Origin: Amycolatopsis sp. A133
GTDB lineage: Bacteria > Actinomycetota > Actinomycetes > Mycobacteriales > Pseudonocardiaceae
Direction of reading: 5' to 3'
NCBI RefSeq assembly: GCF_031082405.1
Contig: NZ_JAVHJU010000057.1
Location: 556,864 to 620,863, forward strand
Length of the DNA stretch: 64,000 nt
The notes below the pieces were generated by a model. It ran no database searches. It was not told the origin of the DNA and worked only from the letters and a program-made list of their open reading frames with translations. Each line of letters opens with the position of its first letter. The first letter of the stretch is position 1. Shown piece after piece: positions 1 through 9,041 of this stretch. Made by a program: the position numbers and the translations under genes.

Positions 1-587
1 TGGCCTTCGCGGTGCTGACCCGGGGTGGCCGCCGCCGGGGCAGCGAGCTGGCCTTCACGTCGGTGAGCGTTTTCCTCGCCGCCATCCCGGAATTCCTGGT
101 GGCGGTCGCGCTGGTGGCGCTGTTCGCGGTCGGCCTCGGCTGGTTCCCGGTGGCCGGCGGCGACGACGTGAGCGCGTACGTGCTGCCGGTCGCGGCCCTG
201 GCCACCGCCCCGTCGGCGGTGCTCGCCCGGATCGTCCGGGTCGAGCTGCTTTCCGTGCTGGGCGCCGACTTCGTCCGCACCGCGCGGGCGAAGCGGCTGC
301 CCGCGCGGCTGGTCTACGTCCGGCACGCGCTGCCGAACGCGCTGACCGCGACGCTCACGATGGGCGGGCTGATGCTGACCGGGATGGTCGCGGGCACGGT
401 GCTGGTGGAGAACGTGTTCGCCTGGCCCGGGCTCGGCTCGGCGATCGTGCAGTCGATCCTGCAGAAGGACTACCCGCTGGTGCAGGGGATCGTGCTGGTC
501 TACGGCGTCGGCGTGCTGCTGGTGAACCTGCTGGTCGACGTCGTGCTCGGGCTGCTCGACCCGCGCTCGGCCATTCGGGAGGCGTGA
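1..587 (+). CDS. Oligopeptide ABC transporter permease (DppB type), 5' truncated
   Basis: This is an inner-membrane permease of a peptide ABC importer. The reading frame is open from the first base, so the gene begins upstream of the window; about 195 C-terminal residues are visible. They hold four or so hydrophobic segments and the cytoplasmic EAA-type loop around the residues ARAKRLPARLVYVRHALPNA, which contacts the ATPase. The family is usually about 310-330 residues, so roughly 40% is missing. Its stop is one base before the next ATG, so it heads a tightly packed operon with the fused permease-ATPase, a second ATPase and a peptidase. The solute-binding protein gene is not here and is probably just upstream. 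The substrate is inferred to be di- or oligopeptides. Confidence 0.9.
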   Translation, partial: AFAVLTRGGRRRGSELAFTSVSVFLAAIPEFLVAVALVALFAVGLGWFPVAGGDDVSAYVLPVAALATAPSAVLARIVRVELLSVLGADFVRTARAKRLPARLVYVRHALPNALTATLTMGGLMLTGMVAGTVLVENVFAWPGLGSAIVQSILQKDYPLVQGIVLVYGVGVLLVNLLVDVVLGLLDPRSAIREA

Positions 588-588
588 A

Positions 589-2472
589 ATGGCGCGACGC
601 GGTTCGGTCTGGGCGGCGGCCGTGCGCACGCCGATGGGCGCGTCTTCGGCGGTGCTGCTGGCCCTGGTCGTCGTCCTGGCGGCGCTGGCGCCGGTGCTGT
701 GGGGCGACAGCGCGGCCGCGGTCGACACCGACGCCATCGGCCAAGGGCCGTCCGGGGCGCACCCCTTCGGCACCGACTCCCTCGGCCGGGACCTGCTGCT
801 GCGCACCCTGGTGGCGACCCGGCTCTCGGTCGGGCTGGCCCTGCTCGCCACCGCGATCGGCGCCGGCACCGGTGTCGTGCTCGGGACGCTGCCGTCCGTG
901 CTGCCCCGCCGGGCGGGCCGGCTGCTCACGACGCTCGTCGACATCGCCGTCGCGTTCCCCGGGCTGCTGCTGGCCCTGTTCCTGGCGGTGATCTTCGGCG
1001 TGGGCACCCACGGCGCGGTGCTGGCGATCGGCTTCGCGATGGCGCCGGCGTTCGCGCGGCTCGTGCAGACGCTTTCGGCGTCGGTGAACAGGCGGGACTT
1101 CGTCGCCGCGGCCCGCATCGCCGGCGTCGGCCGGATCCGGCTGCTGGCCCGGCACGTGCTGCCGAACATCGGCGAGCCGCTCGTCGTGAACGCGACCATC
1201 GGGGCCGGCTCGGCGCTGCTGGCCTTCGCCGGGCTGTCCTTCCTCGGGATCGGCGTGCAGGCGCCGGACTACGACTGGGGACGGCTGCTCCGGGAGGGCC
1301 TGGACGGCATCTACGTCACCCCCGTGGCCGCCCTCGCCCCGGCCGCGGCCGTGGTGCTCGCCGGGCTGGCGTTCAACCTGGTCGGCGAGACGGTCGCCGC
1401 GGTGGTCGGGGTCCGGACGCGCGCGGCGCGGCGCGGAGCGCCTCCTCTCCCGGCGCCGCAGCCGGCTCCTCTCGAGCAGCCCGCGGACGCGGTGCTCGTG
1501 GTGGACAACCTCCGGGTGGCGTTCCCCGGGCCGTCCGGCTGGACGGTTCCGGTGCGCGGAGTCAGCTTCAGCGTCCGCGCCGGTGAAGCGATCGGCGTGG
1601 TCGGCGAGTCCGGCTCCGGCAAGAGCCTGACCGCGCTGGCCGTGTCCCGGCTCGTCGAAGCCCCCGGCGTGGTCACCGCCGACCGGCTCGAGTTCGACGG
1701 CAAACCCCTGGCCGCCGCATCGGACCGGGACCTCGGCACGTCGCTGGCCATGGTGTTCCAGGACCCGATGACGTCGTTCAACCCGGCCCGCCGCGTCGGC
1801 GGCCAGCTGGCCGAGGTGTCCGAGCAGCACCACGGCCTGTCGCGGCGCCAGGCGTTCGCCCGCGCGGTCGACCGGCTCGCCGCGGTGCGGATCCCGGCCG
1901 CCGAGCGGCGCGCGCGGCAGTACCCGCACGAGTTCTCCGGCGGCATGCGGCAGCGGGCGATGATCGGCATGGGGCTGATGGGCCGCCCGAAGCTGATCGT
2001 GGCCGACGAGCCGACGACCGCGCTCGACGTCACCGTGCAGCGGCAGGTGCTGCGCCTGCTGGCCCGCACGCGCGAAGCCGAGGGCGCGGCGATCCTGCTG
2101 ATCAGCCATGACATCGCGGTCGTCTCCCAGACGTGCGAACGGATGCTGGTGATGTACGCCGGCCGGATCGTCGAGGACCTGCCGACCGGGAGCCCGGCGC
2201 GGCACCCGTACACGCGGGCGCTGCTGGCCACGACGGTGGACCTGGAGACCGACCGCGACCGGCCGCTGGAAGTGATCCCCGGCCGCCCGCCGGACCCGGA
2301 CCAGGTGCCCGCCGGCTGCGCGTTCGCCGCCCGTTGCCCGCTGGCCTCGGACCGCTGCCGCACCGAAGACCCGGTGCTCGACGTCCCGGATCACCGCGGC
2401 CACCGGGTCGCCTGCTGGCACCCGCAGGTCAGTGTCCTTTCCGGACCGTCGCACGAGGAGGGGGCCGCGTGA
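589..2472 (+). CDS. Fused peptide ABC permease-ATPase (DppC-DppD)
   Basis: The 627-residue protein combines the second permease and the first ATPase of a peptide importer in one chain. Residues 1 to about 285 are a DppC-type permease with an EAA loop (ARIAGVGRIRLLARHVLPNI). A short Pro/Ala-rich linker follows, and from about residue 300 there is an OppD-type ATPase: Walker A GESGSGKS at 339-346, a FSGGMRQRAM signature, Walker B LIVADEPTTALD, and the C-terminal Cys-containing region (GCAFAARCPLASDRC) typical of oligopeptide ATPases. These are normally separate proteins; the fused form is known from other actinobacteria. The ATG lies one base after the previous stop, and the 3' end overlaps the next GTG start by four bases (GTGA), implying translational coupling. 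Confidence 0.93.
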   Translation: MARRGSVWAAAVRTPMGASSAVLLALVVVLAALAPVLWGDSAAAVDTDAIGQGPSGAHPFGTDSLGRDLLLRTLVATRLSVGLALLATAIGAGTGVVLGTLPSVLPRRAGRLLTTLVDIAVAFPGLLLALFLAVIFGVGTHGAVLAIGFAMAPAFARLVQTLSASVNRRDFVAAARIAGVGRIRLLARHVLPNIGEPLVVNATIGAGSALLAFAGLSFLGIGVQAPDYDWGRLLREGLDGIYVTPVAALAPAAAVVLAGLAFNLVGETVAAVVGVRTRAARRGAPPLPAPQPAPLEQPADAVLVVDNLRVAFPGPSGWTVPVRGVSFSVRAGEAIGVVGESGSGKSLTALAVSRLVEAPGVVTADRLEFDGKPLAAASDRDLGTSLAMVFQDPMTSFNPARRVGGQLAEVSEQHHGLSRRQAFARAVDRLAAVRIPAAERRARQYPHEFSGGMRQRAMIGMGLMGRPKLIVADEPTTALDVTVQRQVLRLLARTREAEGAAILLISHDIAVVSQTCERMLVMYAGRIVEDLPTGSPARHPYTRALLATTVDLETDRDRPLEVIPGRPPDPDQVPAGCAFAARCPLASDRCRTEDPVLDVPDHRGHRVACWHPQVSVLSGPSHEEGAA

Positions 2473-3425
2473 GTGCCCTGGAGTTCGACGCGGTGAGCGT
2501 CCGCTACGGCAAGCTGACCGCGGTCGACGGGGTCAGCCTGACCGTCCCTTCCGGACAGGTCGTCGGCCTGGTCGGCGAGTCCGGCTCCGGCAAGTCGACG
2601 CTGGCGCGGGCGGCGGCCGGGCTCGCGCCGGTCGGCGCGGGCCGGGTCCTGCTCGACGGCACCGACGTGCGGAAGCTGCCCCGGCGGCGCCCGCTGCAGA
2701 TGGTGTTCCAGGACCCGTATTCGTCGCTGGACCCGCGGATGGCGATCGGCGAGTCGATCACCGAGGCGATGCCGCCGGGCACGTCCCGCGCGGCCCGGCG
2801 CGCCGAGGTCGCCCGGCTGCTCGAACTGGTCAACCTGGACCCCGAGCGGGCGGGGATGCTGCCCGGGCAGCTCTCGGGCGGGCAGCGCCAGCGCGTCGCG
2901 CTCGCCCGGGCGCTCGCCGGGCAGCCGAAGGTGCTGATCGCCGACGAAATCACCTCGGCCCTCGACGTCTCGGTGCAGGGCGCGGTGCTCAACCTGGTCC
3001 GCGACGTGCAGCGGCGGCTGGCGCTGTCGATGCTGTTCATCTCGCACAACCTCGCCGTGGTGCGGTACGTCAGCGACGTCGTTGCGGTGATGTACCTCGG
3101 CCGGATCGTCGAGGCCGGGCCCGCCGAGCAGGTCCTCACCGATCCGAAGCACCCCTACACGCGGGACCTGCTGGCGGCCGCGCCGTCGGCGCACCGCGGT
3201 CTGCTCGACGGCACCGGCGCCGACGCGCTCGCCGACACCGAGCCCGCCGATCCGCACCACCCGCCGTCCGGCTGCCGCTACCACCCGCGTTGCCCGATCG
3301 GGCCGCTCGTGCACGCCGACCGCACCGTCTGCGTCACCGCCGACCCGGCAGGCGACGCCTCGGGCCGGCCCCACTCCGCCGCGTGCCACTTCGCCGCGAG
3401 CCATCCCACGAGGAGATCCGCATGA
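2469..3425 (+). CDS. Oligopeptide ABC transporter ATPase (DppF type)
   Basis: This 318-residue protein is the second ATP-hydrolysing subunit of the importer. It shows Walker A GESGSGKST (Lys42), the signature LSGGQRQRVALARAL, Walker B VLIADEITSALD and the oligopeptide-type C-terminal extension with the cysteines of SGCRYHPRCP. I chose the GTG at 2469 because it overlaps the upstream stop (GTGA) and lies just behind the ribosome site GAGGAGGGGG; longer forms would run into the upstream gene. The stop overlaps the ATG of the peptidase gene (ATGA). With the preceding fusion protein it supplies the two non-identical ATPase domains that this transporter family needs. Confidence 0.93.
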   Translation: MSALEFDAVSVRYGKLTAVDGVSLTVPSGQVVGLVGESGSGKSTLARAAAGLAPVGAGRVLLDGTDVRKLPRRRPLQMVFQDPYSSLDPRMAIGESITEAMPPGTSRAARRAEVARLLELVNLDPERAGMLPGQLSGGQRQRVALARALAGQPKVLIADEITSALDVSVQGAVLNLVRDVQRRLALSMLFISHNLAVVRYVSDVVAVMYLGRIVEAGPAEQVLTDPKHPYTRDLLAAAPSAHRGLLDGTGADALADTEPADPHHPPSGCRYHPRCPIGPLVHADRTVCVTADPAGDASGRPHSAACHFAASHPTRRSA

Positions 3426-6400
3426 CCCGACGTCCCGGCATCGACGACCTGTACGCCTTCGCCTTCCCCGAGCAGCCGGCGATTTCGCCCGACGGCGGCC
3501 GGATCGCGTACGTGCTGCGCACCGCCGACCGCGATCAGGACACCGAGACCCGTTCGCTCTGGCTCGTCCCCACCGAAGGCGGCGAGACCCGCCGGCTCAC
3601 CCGCGGCCCGGCCGATCTGGAGCCGGCGTGGTCGCCGGACGGCACGCGGATCGCGTTCCTGCGCGCCCAGGACGGCCCGCCCCAGCTGTGGCTGCTCCCC
3701 GCGGACGGCGGCGAGCCCGAGCAGGTCACCAGCCTGCCGCTCGGCGCGGGCACCCCAGTCTGGCGGCCGGACGGCGCCGAGATCGCGTTCGCCGCCCCCG
3801 TCGACCTCGCCGCGGACGAGGGCGACGACGACGCGGCGCGGGCCCGCCGTGCGGGCGCCCCGGTGGTCGCCGACCGGCTCGACTTCAAGGCCGACGGCGC
3901 CGGGCTGCTGCGGACGCTGCGCAAGCACGTCCACGTCCTCGACATCGCATCCGGCGAGGTCCGGCAGGTGACGGCGGGGGACTGGCACGCGGGCGACCCC
4001 GCGTGGTCGCCTGACGGCTCGCTCCTGGCCTTCCCCGCGGGACCGGACGCCGATTCCGACCTGACGTTCCGCTCCGGCGCGTACGTCGTCGAGCCCGGCG
4101 GGGACCCCCGGCTGATCGGCTCCGGCGAGGGCATGTGCGGCACGGTCACCTGGACCGCCGACGCCACCGCGCTGCTCGCCGTCGGCCGCCGGGACACCGC
4201 GCCCGGGCACCTGGGACTGCTGCGGATTCCTTTGGACGGAGGAGAAACGACCGACCTGGCCGCCCCGCTGAACCGGAACGTCATGCCCGGCGGCCCGGGC
4301 TACCCCGGCGCGCTCCCGCAGGTCTCCGGCTCCACTGTGCTCTTCTGCGTGCGCGACCGCGGTTACACCCACCTGTACGCGGTCGACGCCGAGGGCGGCG
4401 AGCCGCGGCTCGCCGTCGGCGGCACCGGGAACACCGTGGCCGCGATGTCCGTCGCCGGCGACACGGCGGCGATCGTGCTGGTCACGCCGACGTCGTACGG
4501 GGAGATCGCCACGGTCGGCCTGCCCGGCGGGGAGATAGAGATGCGCACCGCACACACGGTCGGCGACCTCGAGCCGTTCGTCGCCGAGGAACGGGAGTTC
4601 CCGATCTCCGACGGCACGGTCGTGGCCGGCTGGCTGCTGCGCGACCCCGCCCGGACCGGCCCGCGGCCGCTGCTGCTGGACATCCACGGCGGCCCGCACA
4701 ACGCGTGGAGCGGCACCGCCGACGCCGTGCACCTCTACCACCAGGAACTCGTCGCGCGCGGCTGGGCGGTGCTGCTGCTCAACCCCCGCGGCAGCGACGG
4801 CTACGGCGAAGCGTTCTACACCGCGGCGGTCGGCGCCTGGGGCGTGGCCGACGCTCGCGACTTCCTCGAGCCACTGGACGAACTGGTCGCCGAGGGCGTG
4901 GCCGACGCGCGGCGGCTCGCCGTGGCCGGCTACAGCTACGGCGGCTTCATGACGTGCTACCTCACCAGCCGGGACGGCCGCTTCGCCGCGGCGGTCGCGG
5001 GCGGTGTCGTCAGCGACGTGGTCAGCATGGCCGGCACGTCCGACAGCGGCCACTACCTCGGCGTCGCCGAACTCGGCGCGATCCCGGCGGAGAACCGGGC
5101 GCACTACGCGGCCCTGTCCCCGCTGGCCCAGGCGGAGAAGGTGCGCACACCGACGCTCGTGGTGCACGGCGCCGACGACGAGCGCTGCCCGGCCGGGCAG
5201 GCCGAGCAGTGGTTCACCGCGCTGCGCGAGCAGGGCGTGCCGACCCGCCTGGTGCTCTACCCCGGCGCGTCGCACCTGTTCATCCTCGGCGGGAAGCCGT
5301 CGCACCGCACGGACTTCAACCGCCGCATCGTCGACTGGGTCGAGCAGTACGCGGGTGAGCCGGGCCGGCCGGCGCGGGTGCCGCTGGACGCCGCGCACTG
5401 GCGGCGGCGCCTGGCCGCGCTCGCGCGCAAGCACCGCGTTCCCGGTGCGGCGCTGGGCATCCTGCGCGGCGACGACCAGGTGCTCGCGAGCCACGGCGTG
5501 CTGAACACCGCCACCGGGGTCGAGGTCACCGACGATTCGGTGTTCCAGATCGGCTCCATCACCAAGGTCTGGACGGCCACGGTGGCCATGCAGCTGGTCG
5601 ACGAGGGCCTGGTGAAGCTCGACGCGCCGATCGCCGACGTGCTGCCCGAGCTGCGGCTGGCCGATCCGGACGTGACCAAGCAGGTGACGCTGCGGCACCT
5701 GCTCACCCACACGAGCGGCATCGACGGCGACGTCTTCACCGACACCGGCCGCGGCGACGACTGCATCGAAAAGTTCGTCGGTCTGCTGGAGGAGGTCGCG
5801 CAGAACCACCCGCTCGGGGCGACGCTGTCCTACTGCAACTCCGGGTTCGTGCTGGCCGGGCGGGTGATCGAGAAGCTGACCGGCCGGACGTGGGACGAAG
5901 CGCTGCGCGAGCGGCTGTTCACCCCGCTCGGGCTGACCCGCACGGGCACGCTGCCGGAGGAGGCCCTGCTGCACCGCGCGGCGATGGGCCACGTGGCGGC
6001 CGGCGACGGCGAACCGCAGCCGGCCCCGGCCTGGGGCCTGCCGCGCTCGGCGGGCCCGGCCGGGCTGATCACGGCGTCGGCGGCGGACGTGCTGGCCTTC
6101 GCCCGGCTGCACCTGGACGGCGGCCGCGAGGTGCTCTCGCCGGCATCGGCGGCGGCGATGACCGAGTGGCAGGCGGACATGCCCGACAAGCACACACTGG
6201 GCGACTCGTGGGGCCTCGGCTGGATCCGCTTCGACTGGGACGGCCACCGCGTCATCGGCCACGACGGCAACACGATCGGGCAGTCGGCGTTCCTCCGGCT
6301 CCTGCCATCGCACGGCTTGGCCGTCACGCTGCTCACGAACGGCGGCAACACGCGGGACCTGTACGAAGAGCTGTACCGGGAGATCTTCGCCGAGCTGGCG

Positions 6401-6733
6401 GGGGTGGCTCTGCCCAGCCCGCTCTCGCCGCCCGCGGTGCCGCCGTCGGTCGGCTTCGCGGACTACCTCGGGGTCTACGAGCGCGCGTCGATGCGGATCG
6501 AGGTCTTCGAAGGGGAAGCGGGTCTGCGGATGCGGCAGACGATCACGGGCCCGATCGCGGCACTGGTCCCGGAGCCGACAACGGAACACGACCTGCTCCC
6601 GATCGGCGACGACCGGTTCGCGTTCCGCGAGCCGGGCGCACGGTCGTGGATCTCGGCGACGTTCTACACCCTGCCGACGGGGGAGCGGTACTTGCACAGC
6701 GGCGTCCGGGCGACCCCGAAGGTCCAGGCATGA
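3422..6733 (+). CDS. Two-headed hydrolase: S9 peptidase fused to S12 beta-lactamase-like domain
   Basis: The 1103-residue protein has two separate serine-hydrolase domains. Residues 1 to about 650 are a prolyl-oligopeptidase (S9) acylaminoacyl-peptidase: a PD40-type beta-propeller with repeats such as PAWSPDG, then an alpha/beta hydrolase with the nucleophile in GYSYGGF (Ser505), probable Asp586 in HGADDERCP and His618 in GASHLF. Residues about 660 to 1103 are an S12/class C beta-lactamase-like domain with SITK (Ser712, Lys715), YCN (Tyr804, Asn806) and HDG (His947), plus a C-terminal beta extension. Both active sites look intact. No signal peptide is evident, so it probably acts in the cytoplasm on peptides brought in by the upstream importer, with which it overlaps by four bases. 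Each family is normally free-standing. S12 enzymes often act on D-amino-acid peptides, so D-residue peptides are a possible substrate. Confidence 0.9.
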   Translation: MTRRPGIDDLYAFAFPEQPAISPDGGRIAYVLRTADRDQDTETRSLWLVPTEGGETRRLTRGPADLEPAWSPDGTRIAFLRAQDGPPQLWLLPADGGEPEQVTSLPLGAGTPVWRPDGAEIAFAAPVDLAADEGDDDAARARRAGAPVVADRLDFKADGAGLLRTLRKHVHVLDIASGEVRQVTAGDWHAGDPAWSPDGSLLAFPAGPDADSDLTFRSGAYVVEPGGDPRLIGSGEGMCGTVTWTADATALLAVGRRDTAPGHLGLLRIPLDGGETTDLAAPLNRNVMPGGPGYPGALPQVSGSTVLFCVRDRGYTHLYAVDAEGGEPRLAVGGTGNTVAAMSVAGDTAAIVLVTPTSYGEIATVGLPGGEIEMRTAHTVGDLEPFVAEEREFPISDGTVVAGWLLRDPARTGPRPLLLDIHGGPHNAWSGTADAVHLYHQELVARGWAVLLLNPRGSDGYGEAFYTAAVGAWGVADARDFLEPLDELVAEGVADARRLAVAGYSYGGFMTCYLTSRDGRFAAAVAGGVVSDVVSMAGTSDSGHYLGVAELGAIPAENRAHYAALSPLAQAEKVRTPTLVVHGADDERCPAGQAEQWFTALREQGVPTRLVLYPGASHLFILGGKPSHRTDFNRRIVDWVEQYAGEPGRPARVPLDAAHWRRRLAALARKHRVPGAALGILRGDDQVLASHGVLNTATGVEVTDDSVFQIGSITKVWTATVAMQLVDEGLVKLDAPIADVLPELRLADPDVTKQVTLRHLLTHTSGIDGDVFTDTGRGDDCIEKFVGLLEEVAQNHPLGATLSYCNSGFVLAGRVIEKLTGRTWDEALRERLFTPLGLTRTGTLPEEALLHRAAMGHVAAGDGEPQPAPAWGLPRSAGPAGLITASAADVLAFARLHLDGGREVLSPASAAAMTEWQADMPDKHTLGDSWGLGWIRFDWDGHRVIGHDGNTIGQSAFLRLLPSHGLAVTLLTNGGNTRDLYEELYREIFAELAGVALPSPLSPPAVPPSVGFADYLGVYERASMRIEVFEGEAGLRMRQTITGPIAALVPEPTTEHDLLPIGDDRFAFREPGARSWISATFYTLPTGERYLHSGVRATPKVQA

Positions 6734-6893
6734 GCCGGGTCACGTCGGGGAACACCGGCGGGCCGGGGGCGTTGTAACGGGTGTCGGTACGGCGGTGTCC
6801 CCGGGCCTCACCCCTTGCCTTCACGGAATACCGGTAATGCTGGAGCCGTGTTGTGCCTTTCGCCGCGAGGCGACCCCCGTACCGGCCTACAAC

Positions 6894-6950
6894 TCCCGCT
6901 TCCGCTCGCAGGTCTCCCCCCAGCCTTCGCCGAGCGGAAGCGGGACTTTT
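6894..6950 (+). terminator. Hairpin with T-run downstream of the peptidase gene
   Basis: A perfect 15-bp inverted repeat (TCCCGCTTCCGCTCG at 6894-6908, complement at 6931-6945) with a 22-base loop is followed by CTTTTT. This looks like an intrinsic terminator for the peptide-uptake operon, about 160 bases after its stop. The T-run is also the start of the first intergenic repeat copy, so the two elements may be parts of one mobile spacer. Confidence 0.5.
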
Positions 6951-7194
6951 TCGCAGTGTCCGCCGGCCGCCGCCGAATGCGGTAGCGCCTTCACGGGTGC
7001 TGGATGGGGACTGTCGCCGGTGCCGGAGGCGGCGGTGTCGGGCGAAGCGTTTCCCGGGCGTGTGGCCGATTCGGCCGTGAGCCCCCCGGGCCGGCCGCCG
7101 AAAGGGGACTTTCTCTCAGTGTCCGCGCGGCCGGCGCCGCCGAATGCGGTAGCGCCGGCCGGAACCGCAACTTCCCTCAGTGTGCCGAAGTGGA
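6942..7194. repeat. Three-copy intergenic repeat block
   Basis: The non-coding stretch 6734-7176 holds related repeats. Copy A (6942-6989) and copy B (7104-7156) both begin GGGACTTT, contain CAGTGTCCGC and end CGCCGAATGCGGTAGCGCC. A shorter degenerate copy (7167-7194) keeps only the ACTTCCCTCAGTGTGCCGA part and runs into the exporter stop codon. No credible gene is seen here. The arrangement resembles dispersed intergenic repeats of actinomycete genomes, but I cannot count copies elsewhere. Confidence 0.6.
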
Positions 7195-8625
7195 CGGTGT
7201 GACCGCCGGGCCCCGGCGGACCAGCCAGCTGCCCGCGAAAGCGACCAGCCCGACGATCCCCGCCAAGACGAACGCGGCCCGCAGGCCCGACGCGTCCGGG
7301 CTGGCCGCCGTCGTGTCGTGGCTGCCCAGCGTCGCCACGCTGATGAACACCGCCGTGCCGAGTGCGCCGGCCACCTGCTGCAGGGTCGAAAGGATCGCGC
7401 TGCCGTGGGAGTACAGGTGTTCCGGCAGCACGCCGAGCGACTCGGTGAACAGCGGCGTCATCATCAGGCCCAGGCCGGCCATCATCAGGACGTGGATGCC
7501 GATCACCGCCACCAGCGGCGAATCCGGCCCCAGCACCGCGAACAGCCACAGCGAAGCCGCCATCGCCGCCGCGCCCGGGATGACCAGCGGGCGGCCGCCG
7601 AACTTGTCGAACAACGCGCCGACCGGACGGCCGAGCAAACCCAGCACCAGCCCGCCGGGCAGGACGGCCAGCCCGCTGACGAACGTGCTCGTGTGCAGCA
7701 CCGTCTGCAGGTACAGCGGCAGCAGGATCGCCGCCGCGCCGATCAGGCAGACGAACAGCAACGCCGTCAGCACCAGCGCGACGACGAAGCTCCGGTGGGT
7801 GAACGGCCGCAAGTCGAGCAGGGCCCGGTCACGGCGCTGCAGCCGCAGCTGCCGCCAGGTGAACACCACCAGCGCGGCGACACCGACGACGATCGGCACC
7901 CACCCCGGCACCAGCGGCGCGGCCCCGGCCTGCTCCCCGCCCGACGACAAGCCGTACAACACCCCGCCGAACCCGATCGCGGACAGCAGCACCGACGGCA
8001 CGTCCAGCGGCACCCGGCGGCGTTCCCCGCCCAGCCGCAGCAGCAGCGCACCGGCCACCAGCGCGGCGACCGACAGCGGCAGCACGATCCAGAACATCCA
8101 GCGCCAGCCCAGCGACGACAGCACGGCCCCGCCGATGGTCGGCCCGATCGCCGGCGCGACCGCGATGACGATCGTGATCGTGCCCATCGTCGCGCCCCGC
8201 CGCTCCGGCGGCACCAGCCGCATCACCGTCGTCATCAGCAACGGCAGCATCACCGCCGTGCCGCACGCCTGCACCACGCGCCCGGCCATCAGCACCCCGA
8301 ACCCCGGCGCGAGCGCGCTCAGCAACGTGCCCAGGGAAAACGCCGACAGCGAGAACAGGAACACCTGCCGCGGCGAGAACCGCTCCAGCAGGAACCCGGT
8401 CGTGGGGATGACGACGGCCATGGTCAGCAGGAACCCGCTGGTCAGCCACTGCACCGTCGTCGTCGGCACCCGCAGGTCGACCGTCAGGTCGCGCAGCGCG
8501 ACGCTGAGGATCGTCTCGTTGAGGATCATCACGAACGCGGAAAGCACCAGGACCCCGATGAGGAGTCCCGAACGCGCCGGGGCGCGGGGCACGTCGGCGG
8601 ACGGGGTGGACACGGTTTCGGTCAT
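7177..8625 (-). CDS. MFS drug exporter, DHA2 type (14 TM)
   Basis: The predicted protein of 482 residues is a proton-driven multidrug exporter in the inner membrane. It has about 14 hydrophobic segments and the motif-C-like stretch near AFVMILNETILSVALRDL at the N-terminus, typical of EmrB/QacA-type DHA2 proteins. I chose the ATG at 8625 (MTETVST) because an AGGAG lies 12 bases upstream; the 35 residues before it are low-complexity and unlike the family. It stands alone, convergent with nothing, and its 3' end runs into the intergenic repeat block. The substrate cannot be read from the sequence. Confidence 0.9.
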   Translation of the reverse strand: MTETVSTPSADVPRAPARSGLLIGVLVLSAFVMILNETILSVALRDLTVDLRVPTTTVQWLTSGFLLTMAVVIPTTGFLLERFSPRQVFLFSLSAFSLGTLLSALAPGFGVLMAGRVVQACGTAVMLPLLMTTVMRLVPPERRGATMGTITIVIAVAPAIGPTIGGAVLSSLGWRWMFWIVLPLSVAALVAGALLLRLGGERRRVPLDVPSVLLSAIGFGGVLYGLSSGGEQAGAAPLVPGWVPIVVGVAALVVFTWRQLRLQRRDRALLDLRPFTHRSFVVALVLTALLFVCLIGAAAILLPLYLQTVLHTSTFVSGLAVLPGGLVLGLLGRPVGALFDKFGGRPLVIPGAAAMAASLWLFAVLGPDSPLVAVIGIHVLMMAGLGLMMTPLFTESLGVLPEHLYSHGSAILSTLQQVAGALGTAVFISVATLGSHDTTAASPDASGLRAAFVLAGIVGLVAFAGSWLVRRGPAVTPSTSAH

Positions 8626-8793
8626 CGGGGTGGGACTCTCCTGCTCGGCCGGGACGGCCGCGATGCACGCGGGACGTCCTTCGCAGTGTGCCCGTTTCCG
8701 GGCGCCCCTGTCAGGCGGTTTTCCGGACACCGGACCCCCTGCGCGACCGCCTCCGGCGTCCGATATGCTTCCGCCAGTACGAAGTTCCGCAGC

Positions 8794-8868
8794 GCGCGAT
8801 TAGCTCAGCGGGAGAGCGCTTCCCTGACACGGAAGAGGTCACTGGTTCAATCCCAGTATCGCGCACCA
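8794..8868 (+). tRNA. tRNA-Val (anticodon GAC)
   Basis: A full cloverleaf is visible. The acceptor stem GCGCGAT pairs with ATCGCGC; the D arm is TAGCTCAGCGGGAGAGC; the anticodon stem is CTTCC/GGAAG with loop CTGACAC, giving GAC; the T arm is ACTGG-TTCAATC-CCAGT. The 3' CCA is encoded (8866-8868). The anticodon reads GUC and GUU. Confidence 0.97.
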
Positions 8869-8905
8869 CGAGTCCACCCCCGGATATCGTGGAAGTTCGT
8901 ACCGC

Positions 8906-8977
8906 GGGCGATTAGCTCAGGGGGAGAGCGCTTCGTTCACACCGAAGAGGTCACTGGTTCGATCCCAGTATCGCCCA
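8906..8977 (+). tRNA. tRNA-Val (anticodon CAC)
   Basis: The acceptor stem GGGCGAT pairs with ATCGCCC; the anticodon stem CTTCG/CGAAG frames the loop TTCACAC, so the anticodon is CAC and it reads GUG. The body is nearly identical to the tRNA-Val(GAC) 37 bases upstream, so the pair arose by duplication. Unlike that copy, no CCA is encoded after the discriminator A (the genome has CTC), so CCA must be added after transcription. Confidence 0.97.
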
Positions 8978-8992
8978 CTCGATGCGGGGTTT

Positions 8993-9027
8993 GCCCTGTT
9001 CGCGGAACGCGCGAACAGGGCCTTTCT
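8993..9027 (+). terminator. Terminator of the tRNA-Val pair
   Basis: A perfect 12-bp stem (GCCCTGTTCGCG with complement at 9010-9021) and short loop is followed by CTTTCT, 16 bases after the second tRNA. It is a good intrinsic terminator for a two-tRNA transcript. Confidence 0.8.
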
Positions 9028-9041
9028 CGTTCTGTGTCTTG

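Noticed and set aside
8794..8977. tRNA-Val genes as attachment site of an integrative element
   Set aside because: No integrase gene and no repeated tRNA 3' end are seen nearby.
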